NCBI GenBank assembly: GCA_964019135.1
Contig: OZ025252.1
Location: 45,792,959-45,856,958 of the forward strand
DNA length: 64,000 nucleotides
Reading direction: 5' to 3'
From: Arenicola marina
Lineage: Eukaryota > Annelida > Polychaeta > Arenicolidae
Part shown: in pieces, positions 60,143-64,000 of the stretch
Layout of the letters: each line of letters starts with the position of its first letter
Position numbering within the stretch: the stretch's first letter is position 1
Notes under the pieces: model-generated
What the model was told of the DNA's origin: nothing
Databases searched by the model: none
What the model saw: only the letters and a program-made list of their open reading frames with translations
Position numbers and translations under genes: made by a program

Positions 60143-60771
60143 GCGGCGAGAAAAGTGGGAGGGGGACGGGAATTATATAAACACAGGTGGGGAACGAGGC
60201 TGGGAGAGGCAAATATATAAACACAGGTAGGACATGTGGCAGCGAGGCAGGAAATATGTTCAAATATTACCAGAAAAGTTCAAAATAATATGATACAACT
60301 ATGATTTGCCATACACTTTGGCGCACACATCGTGGAAAAAAGAAGGCCCCGGTAGAACAGAGGCTGGAATCTCACCAGTGGATGTGGCTTGGAGGGGAGC
60401 GTGCTTGTCGCCGTTAAATGTAAAACACCTCCCCATATCGGTAATTGTCTCCATGATCTTACCACTGCACGATGAATCAGCCCACCGGCAACTTACAAAC
60501 ATAAAATAAAGAAGCAGCGTCATATCCACATCAATGAAACAACCCTTTGTGATTAGAATGTCAACAGGAGACACACAAAGTTGAATCTATGTTTGTATAA
60601 TATACGCAAACATAATTGAATACACTATTCATACGGTGTCCTTTTACTTGATGTATGCGGTAACTTAGACTTTTACATTTTATTTTCCGTGAGTGCTATA
60701 CCACTAAATAACTCACGATAGAATTGTTTCTCCCGACACCGTCTTGGAAATGTTCGAAAGGCTACTGTCAC
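54671..60771 (-). CDS. DEG/ENaC/ASIC-family sodium channel with giant pre-TM2 insertion, 5' end missing
   Basis: Minus-strand exons in order: 60717-60771, 60376-60491, 59886-59968, 59334-59432, 58859-59009, 58419-58469, 56507-58113, 56093-56253, 55075-55166, 54671-54852. All junctions are GT/AG and phase-consistent, giving 865 residues from the first exon listed. Family landmarks are ILSCRWADSSCSGK with MGRCFTFNGD (finger), LQLWMDIEDYEY, LFHEQDDVPLMKNLGFNLGP, FLSPPYGTC, SRCIRQREIEALERRCHCED, EPECDMKSYLSC, CVGACSTTVYRHDLS, NILRLDVYFSQLQEEKITQT, and TM2 with GGYMGLFLGASALSVVEVLD. These proteins are trimeric cation channels of the plasma membrane. An insertion of about 570 residues separates RHDLS from NILRLDVYF, a gap of some 25 residues in ASICs. 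TM1 and the N-terminus are not in these exons. The ligand or stimulus cannot be inferred. Confidence 0.9.
56507..58113 (-). CDS. Insertion exon of the channel (536 codons)
   Basis: One 1,607-bp exon, acceptor CAG|ATGAAG in phase 1 and donor CAG|GTAAGG in phase 0, open throughout. It starts with the last channel cysteine pair (CVGACS) and RHDLS, then enters sequence with no similarity to ASICs. The insert is rich in charged and leucine residues and looks helical or coiled-coil. It has at least five N-glycosylation sequons (NSTE, NVTG, NATS, NVSS, NQTF), consistent with an extracellular location, and three cysteines. Two stretches beginning TGRYLPDVLNQI (about 57,901) and TGRYIDKPLNEI (about 56,970) look like an internal duplication. 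Near its end VTIPNVASFLKTN resembles the ASIC segment that normally follows the CxxxC strand. The adjoining 161-bp exon (56,093-56,253) continues the helical sequence. Confidence 0.85.
60014..60250. repeat. Tandem repeat with TA microsatellite in a channel intron
   Basis: Four to five diverged copies of a unit of about 45 bp (GGGAGACGGGAAATACATAA, then ACACCRGYGGGAAAC), interrupted by a TA dinucleotide run at about 60,111-60,142. Confidence 0.75.
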
Positions 60772-61012
60772 CTGCGGAAAACGGATAAAACAAATTGCCT
60801 TAAATTTAATTTAAAGATCTTACAAAGAAGAGACATTGTAAGCACGTAATTGTGCAGAGGTTATTCAAGTTGTGCACACCTTCTTATGAGATGACAGAGG
60901 CGGCGGTCTACGAAAAGTAGTTGGATCCATATCTAAATCTGCAGTATAATTTGCACAATAAACGCATGATTCAAAGGAATCATGCACAAATAATGTATGG
61001 TCCCTGACGTCA

Positions 61013-61200
61013 AGGCGCGCCCTTCTTCGCAAAAGAGTAGAGGGGAACTCCCGGGACACGGACCCGCGCTCTCCTTCCTGCTCCCTTTGACGCGATATGA
61101 CACGAATTGGTTAAAGCGTCCGGAAAAAAACGAACAGCAACCAACCCTTCGCCCATTGACGCGATGTGGCTACAATTGTTTATCGGCCATGACGGTCGCA
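61013..61200 (+). mobile_element. SINE 3' fragments
   Basis: 61,013-61,140 matches the body of the 28,546 SINE (CCTTCTTCGCAAAAGAGTAG, GACGCGATATGAC, GGTTAAAGCGTCC) with a short CAACCAACC tail. It is followed by a second partial copy containing CCCATTGACGCGATGTGGC. No head or duplication is visible. Confidence 0.7.
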
Positions 61201-62462
61201 TATGGGCCCCAACGTGTTACTCTATTCTACGCAGGGAACTGTTGTCTCCGCGAAAGTTAATTGAAAATCGGTGGAAAAGTTTTATGGCAACAAAATGATC
61301 TTTTGTTACGTTTTGCAGAGCCTTTTGGCGCGGCTTGGGTAGTGGATCAAAGAGTGAAATATAACAAGAGGGTGCATTTCCTATGCGTTGCAATATAACG
61401 CGCCCTGTGTCGTGCTATATCCAGCGGCTGAGAAGTAAATATGTTAGGAAGATGAAGAGAAAACGTTCGGGTTTTACCCCACACCCCCGCCTCCGTCGAG
61501 GATCGAGGCAAGCTCTATACCAGCGATTTGAGAAAAAAAATGGAAGTTGGGCAAAAAGCTGCAAACCGTCGTGACACATCCAGATTCGACACTACACATT
61601 TTGAAAAATCGACACTGGATACTGCAACCCCCTTCCAGACCCCTACTTACGACGTAAGGAACCCAGAAAAAAACCCATACGATACATACACCTAGCTTAT
61701 AACACGGTTACCAATGCATAGACAAATAGGATACACAAATATGGCATGGAAGGATATTAAAGTTATCAAAACAGATGTTTCCTGCCAATTAAGGAAAATC
61801 TGCATGGGATACTGAAAGGGAAGGTTGTCATTCACATTTAACACAAGTGTAAAATTTGCTTACAATGGTCCTGGCAAGCTTGCCAGACAAGATATGATTT
61901 GCATGACAGCTTAATTGCCGTAAGTTGAAAGGTACGCGCACTACGTCACATATGTGTGTGTAGTGTACAAGTGTTGTACACCATTTAAGGGATGTTGAGC
62001 AGGCTATGGGCAATGCAATTCCGTGAAAATTAAATCAAAACAGAGATCATTCTTGCACTAATCAGGTCATAATATGCAACAAATTTATCCTGACATGGTT
62101 TTGGCGTGAAACAACTGTTTGAATAGCTTTAAATTGTTTATAATATATCTAGCGATGCAGGAAATCCAAGGCCACATTTCATGAAAAAGACTGCACTATA
62201 TGGTGTAAAGAAAGCCAGCGATTGGCTCACAAAACATGGGAAGGTGTTACCCACCATTGTGTCAATCTCTAAATTCGAAAGTTGTTTGTGGCATTTTCTC
62301 TCGGTTGGCGGTAAGCCAACTGCCTATATCGTCCTACTGTATTGTGCCCACAGGCGGACAATGAAAATAGCGAACTGCTACAGTTTGTATCGCCCTCTAG
62401 TGTGCGTTATTTTCATGATATAATTATACAATGTTTATTCTATCTAATGTAAAAAGCCTTAC
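61201..62462. other. Probable intron or intergenic DNA
   Basis: Contains a short piece of the dispersed GAAAAATCGACACTGG family at 61,585-61,655. No TM1-like or other conserved exon was found here on the minus strand. Confidence 0.45.
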
Positions 62463-62825
62463 CAGCTTGAGAGATGAGATATTCCCACGATTGGCGGTCA
62501 AGCCAAGCGCCGATATCTTCATCCTGTGGTGAGTCTTCCATCCACTTGGCAAGCATAAAGCGGTCGAGATGGACATCAGGTACTCTGAGCTGGGCAGCTG
62601 AAGTCGGCCTTGTGAATAGACCAACATCCGTGGAAGTGCCTTCGTAATCTGGACCACTGAAGACGACTCCATGCACGATGGAGGGAGTAGTTTCAGTGAC
62701 AGCACGGAGATATATAGTGGCCGCATCACTCACAATGTCGTCATCCGCCGTCATCGTTGCACTTTCGACGCCGCTGAGGATGCTCATGGTGACACTCGCC
62801 TTGCTACCGGCGGCAGGAGTGCCAT
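62463..62825 (-). CDS. Exon of an extracellular module of unknown type
   Basis: 363 bp, phase 1 at both ends (TACAG|ATGG acceptor, CTG|GTAAGG donor), open for 121 codons starting DGTPAAGSKASVTMSILSGV and ending SWEYLISQAG. I do not recognise the domain. The symmetric phase-1 boundaries are typical of shuffled extracellular modules. It follows the MAM exon in the same orientation and its donor phase fits the first recognised channel exon (60,717-60,771). Confidence 0.65.
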
Positions 62826-63021
62826 CTGTAGTTTGCAGATATTGCTTAGCCAATAGGGTAACAATTTTACATCCGGTTAAACAGTTTTATCCCCTCACGT
62901 AAATCGTATGCTTTTGATCTACTGCTGCATTGGTGTTACCATTAACACTTATAGTTTCTGTGTGTTACATGATATCTGGATTAGCATTTAATAGTTTGTA
63001 TCGTACAGACAACAACTTTAC

Positions 63022-63354
63022 CTGTCTGTGGGCATGGATCCTGGTCTATCTTAATGTCGTCTATGGCTATTACTCCAGGGCCACCAGCAGCGATGACCAT
63101 CAACGGATACTGTCCAGGCGGCAAAATCACCGCCATGTCCGACCACTTATACGGCTGAACGAACTCCGAAGCCATATAGAAGTGGATGCTAATGGTCTCT
63201 TCAGCGAGAATGTGTACAAACAAATGACATTCTGTGCAGAATATCTTATAGCGTAGACACGACCCTTCCGGAACTGATTGACTGATGCTTTCCATCCAGG
63301 AGAAGGTGTACGACGGCGTCGCCACCTGCATGTGGCAATCACCGGTGGCGCCAT
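63022..63354 (-). CDS. MAM-domain exon, possibly part of the channel gene
   Basis: 333 bp, phase 1 at both ends. The translation runs DGATGDCHMQVATPSYTFSW through SCLRYKIFCTECHLFVHILA to VILPPGQYPLMVIAAGGPGV and IAIDDIKIDQDPC. The second half matches the MAM fold signature (C-L-x-F/Y-x-Y/I, W...V.LP.G.Y.l, IAIDDI.l...C). MAM domains are extracellular adhesion modules. Whether it belongs to a separate gene whose 3' end I cannot see or to the channel downstream is open; phase, strand and the absence of a stop exon favour a single gene. Confidence 0.75.
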
Positions 63355-63984
63355 CTGCAGGTAGGAAATAAAGCAACGCAAAAAAAGTTATTGGTGAAAT
63401 GAAGGAAATTGAGATGGATTGGTCAGATTCACAGATAAATGATATAGCTTGTATCATATTAATGTTATGATTTAGATTATTTCGAAAAGATATATTGTAC
63501 TTTACGTCGATGACAATGTAAATAGATTATTGTCTAAATAGTGATGTGCTCACGCCATGTTGACGCTGACTTGACGCTAAGGATGCGCCTTTGTAAAGAG
63601 AGACAGACAAACAAGGAGAAAACTATCAATACAAAAAGCCACACGATAGGTGGTTTAAGAATTGAATTGAATTAAAAGTACGTGCTTGTATGCGCTGTGC
63701 CTAGTTGTGATAACTGTGCCAGTAACCTGCCTGCAGGTTCAAAATGACTGGCACCGGGCGAATATAATACATAAGGGCATTTCCATGTATCCTGTTATGG
63801 GTAGTTTCTATTGTTATTTCAATCGACATGATATCACCAGGAAAGTAGCGACCGACCCTGCTAGATACATATTCCATATAAACTCGTTAGGCGCTCGCTT
63901 TGTAAGTTAGCATGGAATACATAAATACTAAAATAGCTTTAATAGATTAAACTTGACGTCTGCCACTGTTAGTGACAAACTTAC

Positions 63985-64000
63985 CGCATGCCCGCACCCA
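63985..64000 (-). CDS. Partial exon at the window edge
   Basis: Only the last 16 bases are visible, ending at a strong donor (GCATGCG|GTAAGT). In phase 1 it would read WVRAC and then join the MAM exon's DGATGDC. Coding status is an inference from splice strength and phase. Confidence 0.4.

Noticed and set aside
60896..60950. Candidate channel exon encoding DLDMDPTTFRRPPPLSSHKK
   Set aside because: It has an acceptor-like CTGCAG, but its only donor leaves phase 0, which does not fit the next channel exon (phase 1), and it has no family similarity.

Overview
This is an animal nuclear genome window: spliced genes with GT/AG introns, tRNA-derived SINEs, LINE remnants, MITEs and many minisatellites, and no prokaryotic features. 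The gene families, the short divergent introns and the repeat-rich DNA fit an invertebrate deuterostome, most likely an amphioxus (Branchiostoma). That assignment is an inference, because the window holds no marker that settles species.

Layout. Bases 1-13,400 hold at least seven unrelated minisatellite arrays (units of about 11, 13/17, 42, 24, 10, 16 and 18 bp) and no gene I can support; the long reading frames there are by-products of the repeats. Bases 13,400-19,800 are intergenic or intronic DNA with several MITEs. A first coding exon of a PPP1R14 (CPI-17/PHI-1 family) phosphatase-inhibitor gene lies on the minus strand at 19,838-20,146. A complete eight-exon plus-strand gene (22,632-31,255, 1,140 residues) encodes a signal peptide, a MANSC domain, an EGF-like module, an LDLa module, a very long Q/P/Y-rich extracellular segment, one membrane span and a short tail, and resembles LRP11. 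A minus-strand PCMT1 gene (protein-L-isoaspartate methyltransferase, 37,034-41,622) has two copies of its SAM-binding exon and two alternative last exons. Bases 42,000-54,600 are repeat-rich, with long inverted repeats, L1/Tx1-like LINE fragments and a G-rich array.

The right end (54,671 to the window edge, minus strand) holds the most unusual object: a DEG/ENaC/ASIC-family channel gene. It has the family's cysteine-rich extracellular landmarks, the pre-TM2 segment and the GAS-containing TM2, but the loop just before TM2 is expanded by about 570 residues of predicted helical, N-glycosylatable sequence, most of it in one 1,607-bp exon. Upstream exons with matching splice phase encode the C-terminal part of a MAM domain and an unrecognised module, and may belong to the same protein. 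TM1 was not found and probably lies outside the window.

The genes do not form an operon or shared pathway; they are independent neighbours. Exon boundaries are my own calls from splice signals, frame continuity and family similarity, with no transcript evidence.
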